Of a stretch of DNA of 64,000 nt, positions 31,234-43,149 are shown piece after piece (position 1 is the stretch's first letter; every line of letters begins with the position of its first letter). The notes under the pieces were generated by a model. It ran no database searches. It had not been told where the DNA came from and was given only the letters and a program-made list of their open reading frames with translations. Location: NCBI RefSeq assembly GCF_001949145.1, contig NW_019091445.1:497772-561771 (forward strand). Reading direction: 5' to 3'. The position numbers were made by a program, and so were the translations under genes. Source of the DNA: Acanthaster planci. Taxonomy: Eukaryota; Echinodermata; Asteroidea; Valvatida; Acanthasteridae.

Positions 31234-31859
31234 ATTTCAGTATTTGTGGGGCTAGGGGTAGGCAGTTGCCAAGGCCATCATGGCCATGGAGGAATAAAAC
31301 ACATGCCTAGCTAACCCAGGCTAAATCTTACATGAAGGCCCAGGTCTATAATATCAAGCATAGCCAGATATAGCCATGATGTAGACTAGGTACCCCCACA
31401 ACTATGAGGTCCGACCCACGGGAGACGGGAGCGGGGCGACCCACGGGGCGGATGTCGGATCCCACAGAATTTGTCAGTTTGTACCGTAAGCATGGTCAGA
31501 TGGTAAGGCTAAAATCACTTTGCATCACTATCGGGAACCCCTAAAGACGACCTTTTGACACGGTTATTCACCTGACGGGGGGAAGACATTAAACATGCAC
31601 CAACATGAACGAATATGCCGAAATGACGACTGAGTTGCTTTAGGATCCACCATGGCCATACGCCACGTCTACACACACGACATGATAACATGCTAGGCCT
31701 ATGTGCGGACCTCTCTAGCTCAGTGCTAGTACTGAAGTAGAGAAAAATCTTATTTCTAAACTTACAATAGTGGATGCTGCTTTCCGGTAAATCCGTCCTG
31801 TAATTACAATTTATGCCGATTTCTCTCCAGTGTGTTAGTTTTTCCCAATCCACAGTGGA

Positions 31860-33360
31860 GAAAAATTAACCAAGAACTCGTAAATATGTCGCAGAGAAAC
31901 TTCCTGACGTGTGTCACTGCGCCAGCATAACTCGACACGTAGCATGCTAGACTCGCTGCGCACGTACGCGTTACACTTGTGCTTGTTCGTACGTGGCACA
32001 GATATCGGTCCGCCTGGATTATGTCAAAGAGTAGCCGATTGGATGAACGCTGCACAGCTCCACGTTTAAGCGAATCAGCGATGCTGTTCCATCATCAAAT
32101 GCAGAAGAAAGACATGTTTTTTCTCTGTGATTAAATCACAGGCTATGATTAAATCTATACCTTTTTAGTGCCAGGTGAATAAAATATTTCCCCTCTAAAC
32201 AGACGTTTTCTGAACATGAGTTTTTCGGGTGAGGCAAACTCCGACGACCCAAATTATCAGTAAAGGTCAGAGTTGCAAGATAGTTGTGTGGGCAAGTTAA
32301 CTCCCGTGTAAGGCTAAAAAAGGGACACTTGACAGCCGACAAAAATTGTATGGCTGTGGGCTATACGACTTTACCAATTGACTCTCGTAGCCAAAAGCCA
32401 TAGCCGTAGACGACAGTGTCAGTTTAGGATACGGCCTAAGGTATGTAAATCCTATCACCCCCCCCCCCAAAAGACACACACAGTTTTCGTGGTGAGAAAA
32501 GGCAGAGGCATTTTCCAAACTTCGCGACAACCAAAATGTAATCCAAAATACTAAAAAAGGAGACAAATTACAAACTTTGAAACGCTGTCTTAATGTACAT
32601 GTAAGACCCACATGAACAGCGCCCCCTATGGGGGTGTATTTTGTATGTCACCCCTCATCATTCCCTGCCAGTCTCCAACACAAATTTAAGCCACTACCTG
32701 GGCTCCTTATTCAAAGGCGATGACTGTCGGTGATTGAAAAAATAAAAGTGAATAATGTAAGTTATACTTTCATTCGACAACTAGCATATTAGACGCCATT
32801 ACGTGACGCTCTTGGACAGCCGGGTCACGGCCGGGTATGTGCGCGTTGCATGTATCTAGCTCTTCGACAAAATAAATAGGGGTAAGTTCGAGCGACGACT
32901 ATGTTGACTCATGGAGAAATTTCTCCATGGTTGACTGTTGTTTGACAACCTCCCGAACGACGGTTTAGTCGACCATTTGGGACCAGGCGCGCGCTCCGGG
33001 GCGCGGGCATGGTCGCACAGCCAATTCTTGTCCTTCCTCCATGGTTATCCATAGCCAAATTCATTTATCATTACAGAGGGAACCATTCACATGAAAATAA
33101 TTGTACCAGATTTCAAGACCATGTACGCTGCGACAATCGCAGCCAACACAATATGAGTAATGATGAGATTTTACAAACCAGAAACAGTTCGAGTGTTTTT
33201 CGATGGTATCTGAATTGCGCGGCACATCGCAGTGTTAGAAAGCAACTCAGGCCTAACTGCACGACTACCAGTACCGGTCGAACTATGCTCTTGGGTGATT
33301 TGCCAAATATACGCGTGCGACAAGCACAAGCCTTTTGTCCAAGGATGTGCGCGAGTCTAA
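31860..33360. other. CpG-richer stretch upstream of vigilin, possible promoter region
   Basis: Between the two main genes, 31900-32060 and 32800-33010 hold many CpG (TGCGCACGTACGCGTTACAC; ACCAGGCGCGCGCTCCGGGG) in otherwise AT-rich DNA. Vigilin needs an upstream non-coding exon, and the fucosyltransferase lies further right on the same strand. No TATA box or defined start can be supported. Confidence 0.2.
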
Positions 33361-33384
33361 TCTGAACAGTACATTTGAAGCAAG

Positions 33385-33545
33385 ACATGGGATGGAGAGC
33401 ACCCCCTCACCTTGGTGTTCGTCGTTGTTTGATTGGAATCTCAGGAATTCTTTTCAGACATGGGGGGGGTGTCAGGTAGCAATAGTCGATGTGCATTGGA
33501 CATGCACAGGGGGTATATACCCCTCTGTCCCATATCTTGCCAGGT
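33385..33545 (+). repeat. Dispersed repeat shared with 49.5-49.7 kb
   Basis: TCTCAGGAATTCTTTTCAGA, a G-run, then CTCTGTCCCATA.TTG.C also occur in the same order at 49530-49705. Family not recognised. Confidence 0.5.
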
Positions 33546-34398
33546 ATAGAATAGTTTATAAAGGTGCTCTTGAAGTCGTCTTCTGGACCATCCTTTTGTA
33601 ACCCACACTGCCGATGCAGCCAAGGGCAGATCCAGAACCGACTGGGGCCACGCCCCCGCACAAGGAGCAAAGGTGATTTACGTTTTTCATTTCCGTTTGC
33701 AAAAAGGCGCACAGAAGACGCCACAATATATACAATATATAGCTCCACCCCTGGGAAAGGTGATAACAAGTCACATAGACAATTTCCCAATGCTTGTTCC
33801 CACTCAAAACAAACCAACTTATTTGCCCCCCCCATCCGCCTGTGTCTACGTCACGCGCGTAAGCTTACCTTTCTTACCGTGTTTCCAGATATCAAATAGG
33901 ATGGTGCCAGACTGTTAGGGGTTCCACGTCTCACTTCATCTCTTTTTTGACGCGGCTTAATACATTTATATATATTATTATCATTTACAAATAATTTGAA
34001 ATTCTCCATCAACATAAATGATACCAACTTGTGACCAAGATTTAGATGTCAGTGCTTTCATGTTTATCTTTAGATTTCAAAATACATTTAAAAGTGTTAA
34101 CCTCGCTTTCAAATTCAGTTATGACCAACTTGTGAACGAGACCAATTCGCACGTTACCCACACATGTAAACGAGAAACAAACCGCTAAAAACAAAACCAG
34201 ATAACATTGCATCGATGAAGCTATGTAATCCTCAAAGGATTGTGATGTTGTCATCTTTGTCTTCTAATGGTCTGTCAGACAAAAAAGAAGAGCTCCTTTA
34301 ACACAATAGTTTGAGCAGGCCAGTCGTTTCTTGACAATCCTGGCCATATCTATGGGGAGTCAGGTTGGCATCATGGGGAGTCATCAGGTCGGCGTAGA

Positions 34399-34630
34399 GG
34401 TTCTTTCCTCGCCTTCCACCTCTGCGGCCCGGGTTCGAATCCTGGCCCGGTCCTCATGTGGATTGGGTTTTACCCAGAATATTCCTTTGGGGTTTTTCTT
34501 CTCACCTCTAAATCTGTAACTGCTTCTTACTATCCCTTCTCTACAGGTTTCTTCAGGCTTGCAAGCTACAGTGCCTAGGGCGCTTTTGAGCAGTCCTTGG
34601 TGTAATTACCAGAAATAATTATATAATAAT
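34399..34630 (+). repeat. tRNA-derived SINE, copy 2
   Basis: Same family as 3907-4365: CTTTCCTCGCCTTCCACC, GGTTCGAATCCTGGCCCGG, TTTACCCAGAATATTCCTTT, CAGGTTTCTTCAGGCTTGC, then an intact GCTACAGTGCCTAGGGCG where copy 1 carries the MITE, ending in an ATAATAAT tail. A tRNA-like head may start near 34384. Confidence 0.8.
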
Positions 34631-35797
34631 ATCTCGTTTGGCCCCACCCCGGGCTCGATTTTTCCCCCCCAAACGGTATCGGTTTCCTGCCGTGCATTGG
34701 TCTGTTACATGCAAATTTAATATATTGTTCTCGACCTCACAAACGTATGGTGAGGATTTCCTTTCTCACTCCCAACCAATCCATATACACACTGGCTGCC
34801 AGCTCCTGTGAATTTAAAAACCACTCCTTAAAAATTAAAACCATGCACAGAATTATGAATAACGCATAAGCACAGAGGGCGCCCTCTTTCGAGACTGTTG
34901 GATCGCGTCTGGAAAAAATACCCCCCCCCCACCGGGGCCCCTCTCAATGTTGGGTTTCATCATGGAGGGGTTTCATATTGCGCGGTCAACATTGACTGGG
35001 GAGTTAAGAGACCTTGGGAGGGTAAACTGTGGCTTTTGCCACGTGTACCAACAATTTTGGCCAAGATTGTAGCTTGAAGTGGGCACGTTCGAGCATGGTT
35101 CGAGTTGAACTGATCGCTCTGTTGTAGGACTTCCAGGATAGCACAGATTAACGTGAACTCTATATCGAAGACTTCTTGTTGACAGTGTCATAAGTTTTGA
35201 TGAGTCATATGAATGTAAGAATGTTCACCTTAGAAACTTCCTACCAAGTAGGGCCAAGAATCTTAAATTGATCACAGTGGATACGGAAGTCATTACCACG
35301 TGACCATTCTAATGTTTGCATCCGTACGAAACGAAAGTCATTGTATCTATTTTTTCCAGTCGAAAGATGTCGAACAAGGATCAGCAATGTAAAAACATAA
35401 TGCAATGTTGTGAAAAGAACCCCTTTTATAATGTCAGAACTTTTTTGTTTTTCAGTTTCAAACGTTTTATAATATTTACCAGACGATGTTTTATTTCAAA
35501 TACCACTTTGTCATAATATCAACACTGTGAAAAGAGTAATAAGAGGCCGACCAGACGAGGATTTTTTTTCTTATAATCAAAACCATGTTCTAATGAGAAG
35601 GAGACTGGAAATTCCTGTGTACACAAAAACAAAAGAATCCAAGAGATACGGACCCTCAAACTTTGCTCTTATAGAAACTGTTGCAACAGTGCTCGTTACT
35701 ATCGTGAGTTGACAAGAAAGAATACGGTCGATATTTTTCTATTCTTTTAATTGAGTTTTTTAATTGATGGAATCAGTAAAATTTTTACCCCAAAAAA

Positions 35798-37237
35798 TTA
35801 CCAAGGTTCCCATCCACCGAGGCCAAAGGCCGAAACATTTTGAAACTGTAGTTTTTCACGTTTTCTACATGTTTTCGAAAAAGTACTTTTGCCCACGGGT
35901 ATTCGTCTCAACTTGTCCCTTTTTACCTTGTCGATGAACGGAATCAGGTTGCAGAATATGCCCGGGTCGTAGGATTCGTGCATTACCTGGTTAACACCCA
36001 CATTGCCCTTATATTGCCATTTCAAATACTCCACATACAGTTCGGGTTTGGAGTCCAACAGCTTTATATAGTCGACCAATTCCTTCATGCTTTTGTAATC
36101 GCCGATGTAAATGAAGGAATTGGGAGGAAGCAGGTCCTCGTAGACTTTCCTTGTGGGACCGTAGACGATAGGGACCACCCCTTGTGTCAACGGCTTGTTC
36201 CAGAGTTTCTCCGTGATGTAGTCCTCGCACTCGGCATTCTCCAAGGAGAGATAGAACTTGTATTGGCGCACCAAGTCGACGGTACATTTTGTGTCCCAAC
36301 TTGGTGTGCACTTCAGTTTTCCACAAGCCCCATACACGTCCACTTGAATGTACTTTTGCATTTCTCTCACGAAACCACTCCTGGGCCAGACAGTATTTTT
36401 GCAATTACTCGCCATCCAGGCAATGAGTTTGGTTTTTCCCTGTAGCCATTCGTCCATCGATTTTGTTTCCCTTGCCATGGGCGTGCTTTTAGGGTCGTAG
36501 TACCCGTAAGGGAGGGTGAGATCGGACCCTCGGTAATACGTCCAGACGACGTGGACCGGTAACTTGGCGATGTTCCCGCCCTCGTGAGCGTTGGACCAAG
36601 GCGACTCCCAGGAGAAGTACACCCACGTCTGGTTGGGGTTCATGCCCGCTGGGGGGTGGGGCCTCGGGATGAGATTCTTCATGAAGTGGAAGACGACAGC
36701 ATCCATGCCAGCGAACTTGTTCTCATCCCCGGCAATTGTGAGCTCAACGATGCAGTCGTTGCTACACGAGACATTGGCTCTGACGTCCGCCTTCCCGTGA
36801 GATTGCTCCACGATGGTTTTGAGGGCTGGTCTGTGCTTGGTGAGTATTTCCCCTCTGTTGTACACCTGGATCCTGTAAAAACATGGGCCCGAGTGCGTTG
36901 CCCCATTCGTCACTTCTATCTTCCTGGGCTTTTCGACAAGAGCGCGTGGCACCAGTGTTTCGCTGTGAGAGTTCTCGTCACGTTCCAAACGGTGAGGCCG
37001 CCCTTCTACATGACTGACATTGCTTTGCGAAAGGCTTTGAGGGGACGTATTCGTTCTTGAGTTTCTTGAGTGGATCCTTGGAACGAACCGCAGTAGAAGA
37101 TATACATGCGCAATGACTGCAGTAGATATAATTAGTAGAAATGCCCATTTCTGGAAAAAAAACCAAAAAATAGCAACAGCTCTTATTTTAGGTTGACGGA
37201 AAAGGAGGCCCAGTTGAACGACGTGCCTCATATGCAT
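35798..37237 (-). CDS. Alpha-1,3-fucosyltransferase (GT10 family), type II Golgi membrane protein
   Basis: Predicted to transfer fucose from GDP-fucose to N-acetylglucosamine of glycans in the Golgi (family knowledge). From the ATG at 37237 it has 479 residues: a short N-tail, one membrane segment (WAFLLIISTAVIAHVYLLL, about residues 31-49), a Ser/Asn-rich stem with possible N-glycosylation sites, then the catalytic domain. GT10 hallmarks are VYFSWESPWSN (acceptor-side ESP motif), DLTLPYGYYDP, and the signature FYLSLENAECEDYITEKLWN near 36.2 kb. The C-terminus has the paired-Cys region typical of the family. Length matches animal FUTs (360-480). The catalytic part is a single exon. The frame is open upstream to 37573, but a strong acceptor (TTTTTTTTCCAG) ends at 37151, so the true N-terminus may lie on an upstream exon joined at 37150. 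ATTAAA signals at 35746-35763 sit just past the stop. Which FUT subtype cannot be told. Confidence 0.9.
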   Translation of the reverse strand: MHMRHVVQLGLLFRQPKIRAVAIFWFFFQKWAFLLIISTAVIAHVYLLLRFVPRIHSRNSRTNTSPQSLSQSNVSHVEGRPHRLERDENSHSETLVPRALVEKPRKIEVTNGATHSGPCFYRIQVYNRGEILTKHRPALKTIVEQSHGKADVRANVSCSNDCIVELTIAGDENKFAGMDAVVFHFMKNLIPRPHPPAGMNPNQTWVYFSWESPWSNAHEGGNIAKLPVHVVWTYYRGSDLTLPYGYYDPKSTPMARETKSMDEWLQGKTKLIAWMASNCKNTVWPRSGFVREMQKYIQVDVYGACGKLKCTPSWDTKCTVDLVRQYKFYLSLENAECEDYITEKLWNKPLTQGVVPIVYGPTRKVYEDLLPPNSFIYIGDYKSMKELVDYIKLLDSKPELYVEYLKWQYKGNVGVNQVMHESYDPGIFCNLIPFIDKVKRDKLRRIPVGKSTFSKTCRKREKLQFQNVSAFGLGGWEPW

Positions 37238-38927
37238 GCTCAGGACGCGGAAGTCGAGTTCGGGCGGCCTGTTCTTGACACGGGATTCGTGTTCTCGCGC
37301 TCGAACGACGGGAACACGACACAAGAACACTGTTCTCGGAGCAGGATCACACACCACCTCCTCGTCGGGGTTGCACAGAAACACACGAGAAAACTCGTGA
37401 GAGTTTGATTTTTGAACTGCAAAAAGTAGAGAGATGGCTTCCATAGCCAGAGATAATGGGAAGTTTTGCAAAATTAATATTATTCTCCATGACACAGAAA
37501 TAAATGTTCCTGTATAAATAGAGAAGAATTCAGTCCATCCAAACATTAACTCTCGAATAACGTACATGGACACGACCGTGTTGCATGCTGCTTGCCACTA
37601 ACTACCATGGAGCAATAACCAGTAGTTTGTTCCTGGCGTTCGAGCGGCCGACCCTCGTCACGAACAACAAATCGAGTTGTTCGAGAACATGAGGCTCTGG
37701 TAGTTACAACTGAGTTCACCCGAAGTACACGTACACGGTACACTTTCTGAGCATCACATGCATACTATGAAGCACGTCGTCCTACGTGGCCTCCTTTTCT
37801 GTCTACCCTTACTTCACGGCTCTGGTAGTTAACAGTGCATTGCGTATCTCTTCACAAAGTCGCGAATGTTCTCTAAGCTAAACCTTCGGGGTTTTCACAT
37901 CCCATAGTAGATGAGTTCAACAACATACATAACGTACACCTTCCTTTGAGCCAGAAATGTGTATGAAATTATAAAGACACACAGTCACTATGATTTGTGT
38001 GCCACCGTGTCTTCAAATCAAGTTTATAGTTCTGATGACGAAAAATAACGCAAAGATTTGACTTTAATACCTCCACCAAAATCAGTTTGCAACAGCAAAT
38101 TAATCTTTAAAGATAACCATCCAGCTAGCTGTGTTCAGATTTTAAAAGGACCTACTTTGCAAGATCACGTTGAAAAACAGTGCAGTGATTACCGTATTTC
38201 TGTTGACACTGTTATTTCTGGCGTACCCTGTCAAGAAACGCTGCCTCTAAAGACTTTCCTTATAGGCCCCCTTCCATTAATCTTCAGATCAATAATTATC
38301 TGTTGTTTATTTTGTCTAAGCAATCTAATATTCAAAATGATGATTGTCTAATTTCTATTTCTCTTGATTGAAAATGCCGTTGACGGACAGAAAGTGCTCC
38401 TATCTCCACTTACCAGAAAATTGAGATTCAAACTCAGGCACATGCAGGACAAGATAAAGAAAGGTAAAGGAGGTCGTGCCTATGCAAAATCTTTGGACGA
38501 ATGGAAGGTAACAAATTATGAACCAAGAGTGCCTCCCAAAACGGGAAGTCCCTGTAAGAGAATATTTCAAGAAGAAAGTGCTTCATGAACAGCAAGCCAG
38601 TAAAAGAGCTTGAAGAAAGTTGCATGAAACTCGTCAAAAAACATCTTCAGGCAGAAAGTAGGCAACAGGAATTGCAGCGGAACATTGACAGATTGTTGAG
38701 AAACAAACAGCGAAGGGGGAAAATCAAAAGTGTTCAAGAATTACGGGAGACCATTTCATTGAGTTCTCTCAGTCCGGTAATGGTAACAGTTGAGAACATC
38801 AATGGTGAACCTGTAGAAATTTCATTTAGTTTGAATGAATCATCTCAGAAGATGGGGGTTACCGGGAATGAACTGGATAACATTATGTATGTTACAGACA
38901 AATACAATATAAATAAAAGAGCTTACC

Positions 38928-39504
38928 GTATGGTGGCCGTGGAGGGTCATCTCCGATCGTCTGACGTGAATACTTGCGACCAAGTTTACGACCCGCTCTT
39001 CGATCACGAATATTGACGCCAACATTCACGACCAAAATTCACGACTAGCTCTCTGGTCCCGAATATTGCCGTCAATTTTTGAGACCAAAATTCACGACTT
39101 GCTCTTCAGTCGCTAATACTGACGCCAATACTTGCTACCAAATTCACGACTCGTATATCCGGTCGTAATTATTGCCGCGATTTTTTTGCAGCTAGCCAGG
39201 TTAATTTTCTCAGAGAATTTTCTCGGCTATAGACACAGGGATTGCTTTTTAATGCTGTGCCCCTGCGTTGTGCCAAAACTGCCCAGCCGAATAATTATCG
39301 ACTTGAGATCAAGCCGAAAAATGTAGGTCATTGAGCGTACACGTGAACACATTTCCGCCTAGCTTGCTGGAAAAAAAATCGCAGCAATATTTGAGATACG
39401 AGTCGTAAATTTGGTCGCAAATATTGACGTCAATATTTGCAACTGAAGAGCGAGTCGTGAATTTAGTCATGACGATTGGTAATGTCCCTCCACGGCCACC
39501 ATAC
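38928..39504. mobile_element. 577-bp foldback element with sub-repeated arms
   Basis: Ends are GTATGGTGGCCGTGGAGGG and its complement CCCTCCACGGCCACCATAC. Both arms contain CGAATATTGACG-like and ATTCACGACT.GCTCTTC-like motifs. The left arm (to about 39190) holds about three tandem copies of a 70-75-base unit, the right arm (from about 39375) one to two. This matches the foldback transposon type (Drosophila FB, sea urchin TU). Joining the flanks (GCTTACC + ATCAG) restores the host frame. Confidence 0.8.
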
Positions 39505-40151
39505 ATCAGTGCTCTGCTCGTCGAAAAGAGCGTGTACTCCAGGAAAGAGAATGTGAACTCAACAGAGGTTGTAACCTTATGGAAATCAGTAACTGCAGAG
39601 GCGTTTGGCAATCGTTTAGTGAATGCTTAATCAGGTTGACACATGTGCGGACAATGAGAAGATTTTGTTGAATGACACCATAAGTATTGAGTTGAGTGGT
39701 GATGATACAAAATTTGGAAAACGGATGCACATTGTAAATATAACCTTCTATATAATAGAAGTGGGCTCCTGTGATGCAAATGGCCAGTATTTGTTGGCAG
39801 TGCTGAGACTTCCTGAAAAAATATGAGCCCCCTGAAAAATGCTGTCGAAGAGTTGATCTCCGATATACGCAGCGTGCAAACTGTTGTGGCAGCAGAAAAG
39901 GTGTACACACTTGAATTCTGTTTGGGAGGTGACCTCAAGTTTCTGAATCAAGTTATGGGGATTGACTCTTTTGGGAGTAAATACTCGTGTTTGTGGTTTA
40001 AATGCCCATCTGAGTTGCGATGGCACATAACAAAGAAATTGTCAATGATTAACCCAAGTGAGGGGGCACGAACCAATGCCGAAATAAGTCACTTGCGTGT
40101 TAAATTTGAATAAAATCTGGTAAGTGTTATATATCTGATTGCACAGAAATG

Positions 40152-40384
40152 TAACAATTTGAATTCCCTAGACTAAAGACACTGTTGCTAAACCTCGTGA
40201 TTCGGGGCAAGCTTTTGCATAACTAACGCCATCTCTGGAATGGACTGCTTCCTTTATGCCCTTCTTATCCATTGAGAACAGTGTATTGTTGCAAGGCGTC
40301 TCTTATGTAACTAAGCAAAAGCTTGCTGCGAATCATGAGGTGTAGCAACGATAGGGTTATAGTATGGAGAATTCAAGTTGTTAT
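40152..40384. mobile_element. 232-bp inverted-repeat element inside the decayed mobile-type gene
   Basis: Arms share TAACAA.TTGAATTC, GTTGCTA.ACCTC.TGATTCG and GCAAGCTTTTGC in inverted order around a 60-70-base centre. It lies between two blocks of the 38.4-41.1 kb pseudogene. TG flanks both ends, a weak candidate duplication. Confidence 0.6.
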
Positions 40385-42862
40385 GTTCACGTGAATTTAA
40401 AGAACTCTGTGTACCAGATTTTGGTCAAAGTTATTAACCTGCAGAAAATATTGCAGCCATCCTCTTCTGTTCACAAATGTTGAAGTTTCACATGTCATAC
40501 CAGATACACTCAATCTGTTTTTGAGGCTTGCTGATCAGCTAATCAGTGTTGGAACTTGTTGCGTACATGAGACAACTTAACAAATACAGATAAACTCAGT
40601 TGTGTTCAGTTTTCAGAGAAGTGTAAACAAATGGCACAATCTGAACACTTTGTGCAGAGTTTGAAGATTGAATGCAATTTCTTTGTTGACAGAGACAAAA
40701 AGAAAATAAACAGATATTTCACTGGGCCACAGCGTGTGAAAAAAATTTCAGAAATTGACCTTGACAGTCTCATTCCCAAGAATCCTAACTTGGGACTCAT
40801 CAAGGCACTCTGGAAGGATTTTCAGTACATAATGGAGCAGTTAACTAAAACCCTTCTCTCTAAATGAGATAGGCCTAGACCATTTGAGTTGTTCTGTTCA
40901 AACTGGGTTAAGACTTACGGAGAGGTGGATCAGTTGAAGGACGTTGCACCTTACACGTATATGCATGGGCTAATGAATCATATCCTGGAGGCACTACGAA
41001 TCCACGGAAGCATTGCTAAATTTTCTCGGCAAAGCTTCGAAAAGCTGAATGATATTCAACCTGTTGGTTTTTCATATCCACAAATTATCGTGGAACCAGT
41101 GCTCTGAAGCAAATTATACAAAACAGCCCAGGATGAGACTCAGGAGTGTCAAAGGCATAATCGAAGTCCAGACAAACAGGGAACAACAAACGGCGGACCT
41201 GTTCATTACCTATAGTTTCTGAAAACTAACTCTCAGTACCAGCAAAATGGTACTCCACTGTTTCTGATTGTATAAAATTCAGTGTGTCAGCACTCCAGCA
41301 TTCGTTTTAGACCAGTTAATGACTACTTAAGAAAGGCTGCTTGACAAACCAAAGTTGCAGTCGGAATTTGTGATTGTAATTAATTAATTCAAGAAGATAT
41401 ATAGCAGTGCATCGCAATGCTCTACATGTACTTTACATGATTTTACATAATTGAGAGTCATGAAAGCCTGCCATCAAAAGTATTATGAAATATATATTGA
41501 TCGACTGTGTGTAAATGTATGTAAGTTATGTGTGTAATGGGAATTCCTAAAATGTTTTTCATTAAATTTGCGATTTTAAATATGGAGGAGAAATGGTCAA
41601 CTTAAATTGTGCAAATATTGCCTGCCACATTCAAATTTCTTCCCAGCTGACGAAAAGAAGATGAACAATCAAAATGATGTGAACATTTTAAATAGTGTAC
41701 GCATTGTGTTCAATTTCACGGGAGATAGATGCAAAATTGTGACAAGTAGCATTCTCGCAATAATAATTAGGCCTTTAGGTCGCGTCCTCTTACAAAGAAT
41801 AATGTTTCAATAGCTGATCGAAAAGAGGTTCATTCGGAGCATTCGGTACATGCATACATTGCATTTGTTACCATACGCACGGTATACGGAGCAGCTTTTC
41901 ATTAAGAGTGAACACAACTGGAGAGTTGTTTTCAAAGATTTTGGTGTTGCTGACCAAATCTGGTGGGAGTCTTAAAGTAAAATCTTTCCAAAGTGACCGT
42001 CGATATAACAAAACTAAACAAGTTTAACTCACAACTTCTTTCATGATGTCGGCAACGTTCCCTGGGGCACAGCTTCAGACTCGAAAAACGCGGCACAGCC
42101 TATGAAAAAATTGATGTGCGGAAATCAAGGAAGTGATTAAAGGATCCATGAAACGAATATTTCTTCGAAGCACTTTTGTGTACCTCTGCTCCCTTCTTCA
42201 GTGTATGAAGACTGTTTGACATTTTTCGCTTTTTTGTGTTAAGTAAACTGGAAAGTGCACTTTTTAAACATTCAAAATTGACCAAGCATTTTTGGATAAG
42301 TGAGGGCGCTTTTGCTTTGATGTTGTTTACAACCAGGAACACATAGTTCAATTTGCATGTTTTCATGTTCAAATCGTTATTTCAAATTTGCTATTTGAAA
42401 ATTTCTGTGGAAAGGTTTTCTGGCTTATTGCCATATACTTACACAACAAAAAACTGCCAAAGGAAATGAAATCTACGATAGTAGTGTTTTTAAAAATCTA
42501 GAAATTTTCTGTGCACAAATCAGTGTATCATTGAAGTTCAGTGCCTTGGATGACATCACAGTTTTGCTTATAAATATGTAAATGTCGTTAGCATTTAACC
42601 AAAAAAACGCTCCAAAATATGGGTTAAAATTGCACAACAAAATTTTCATATAAGATTAAGTGAAACCCAAAGGTGCAATTTCAAGGGTCTTTGTAAAATA
42701 TTTCTATTTCATGGTGCCTTTCACCCTAACCGCCAAGCATATTGTTTGGCTTTCAGTACTCAGTACTGCAAAATACTAAATAATGGCCCGAGCCTGAAGG
42801 ACCTAGCGCTACATATTACTACTTCTGGCTAGATTTCTTCCATTGTTACTCATACAGAGAGT

Positions 42863-42949
42863 AGTCGCCAGGTTCCTTATTTCGCCACTAAACAGTTACC
42901 AATCGGACTCAAGTTGACAACAGGTGGCGAAATTTGGAACCTGGCGACT
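42863..42949. repeat. 87-bp hairpin-forming inverted repeat
   Basis: AGTCGCCAGGTTCCTTATTT..CGCCAC at 42863-42888 and its near-exact complement at 42924-42949, with a 35-base loop. Either a miniature element or a palindromic repeat; no coding. Confidence 0.65.
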
Positions 42950-43149
42950 GTACGGTCACACACGTTAAACGTGAAGGTCAATCATCGCATATCTCCAAAA
43001 TTGACAACACATAATGGCGTTGGGTAACTACTGTACATGTGTCCCGGCTACGTGCTTTCATGGCAATACAAGAATTTACAAGATGAACATCAGGATGAGT
43101 ATCTGGTTAATCGATGATGACGTAGACCTACATGTACTTGCATACTCAC

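Larger units (their letters stand above)
38364..41145 (+). pseudogene. Decayed gene of an uncharacterised, probably mobile, invertebrate protein family
   Basis: A chain of short plus-strand frames reads as one protein broken by stops and frame changes: 38364-38588 (KLRFKLRHMQDKIKKGKGG), 38585-38930 (TVENINGEPVEISF and NIMYVTDKYNINKRAY), 39505-39830, 39823-40113 (DLKFLNQVMGIDSFGSKYSC, then LWFKCPSELRW), 40631-40867 (LGLIKALWKDFQYIMEQL), 40889-41076 (PYTYMHGLMNHILEALRIHG and FSRQSFEKLND), and in another frame STNYRGTSALKQIIQ from 41077. From memory this order of motifs matches a multi-copy family of large uncharacterised proteins in cnidarians, sponges and echinoderms that behaves like a transposon gene. 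I cannot name it. It is split by the inverted-repeat element at 38928-39504 and holds another at 40152-40384. Sequence from about 38058 may be its 5' part. Confidence 0.55.

Noticed and set aside
33009-33899. Multiple overlapping frames of 80-142 codons
   Set aside because: Overlapping in several frames on both strands with repeat sequence inside; no coding signature.
35316-35712. Plus-strand frames of 66 and 61 codons downstream of the fucosyltransferase stop
   Set aside because: AT-rich, with no splice or family evidence. They may overlap the 3' UTR of the opposite gene.
35978-37060. Plus-strand frames of 155 and 158 codons opposite the fucosyltransferase
   Set aside because: They are antisense shadows of the GT10 catalytic exon.
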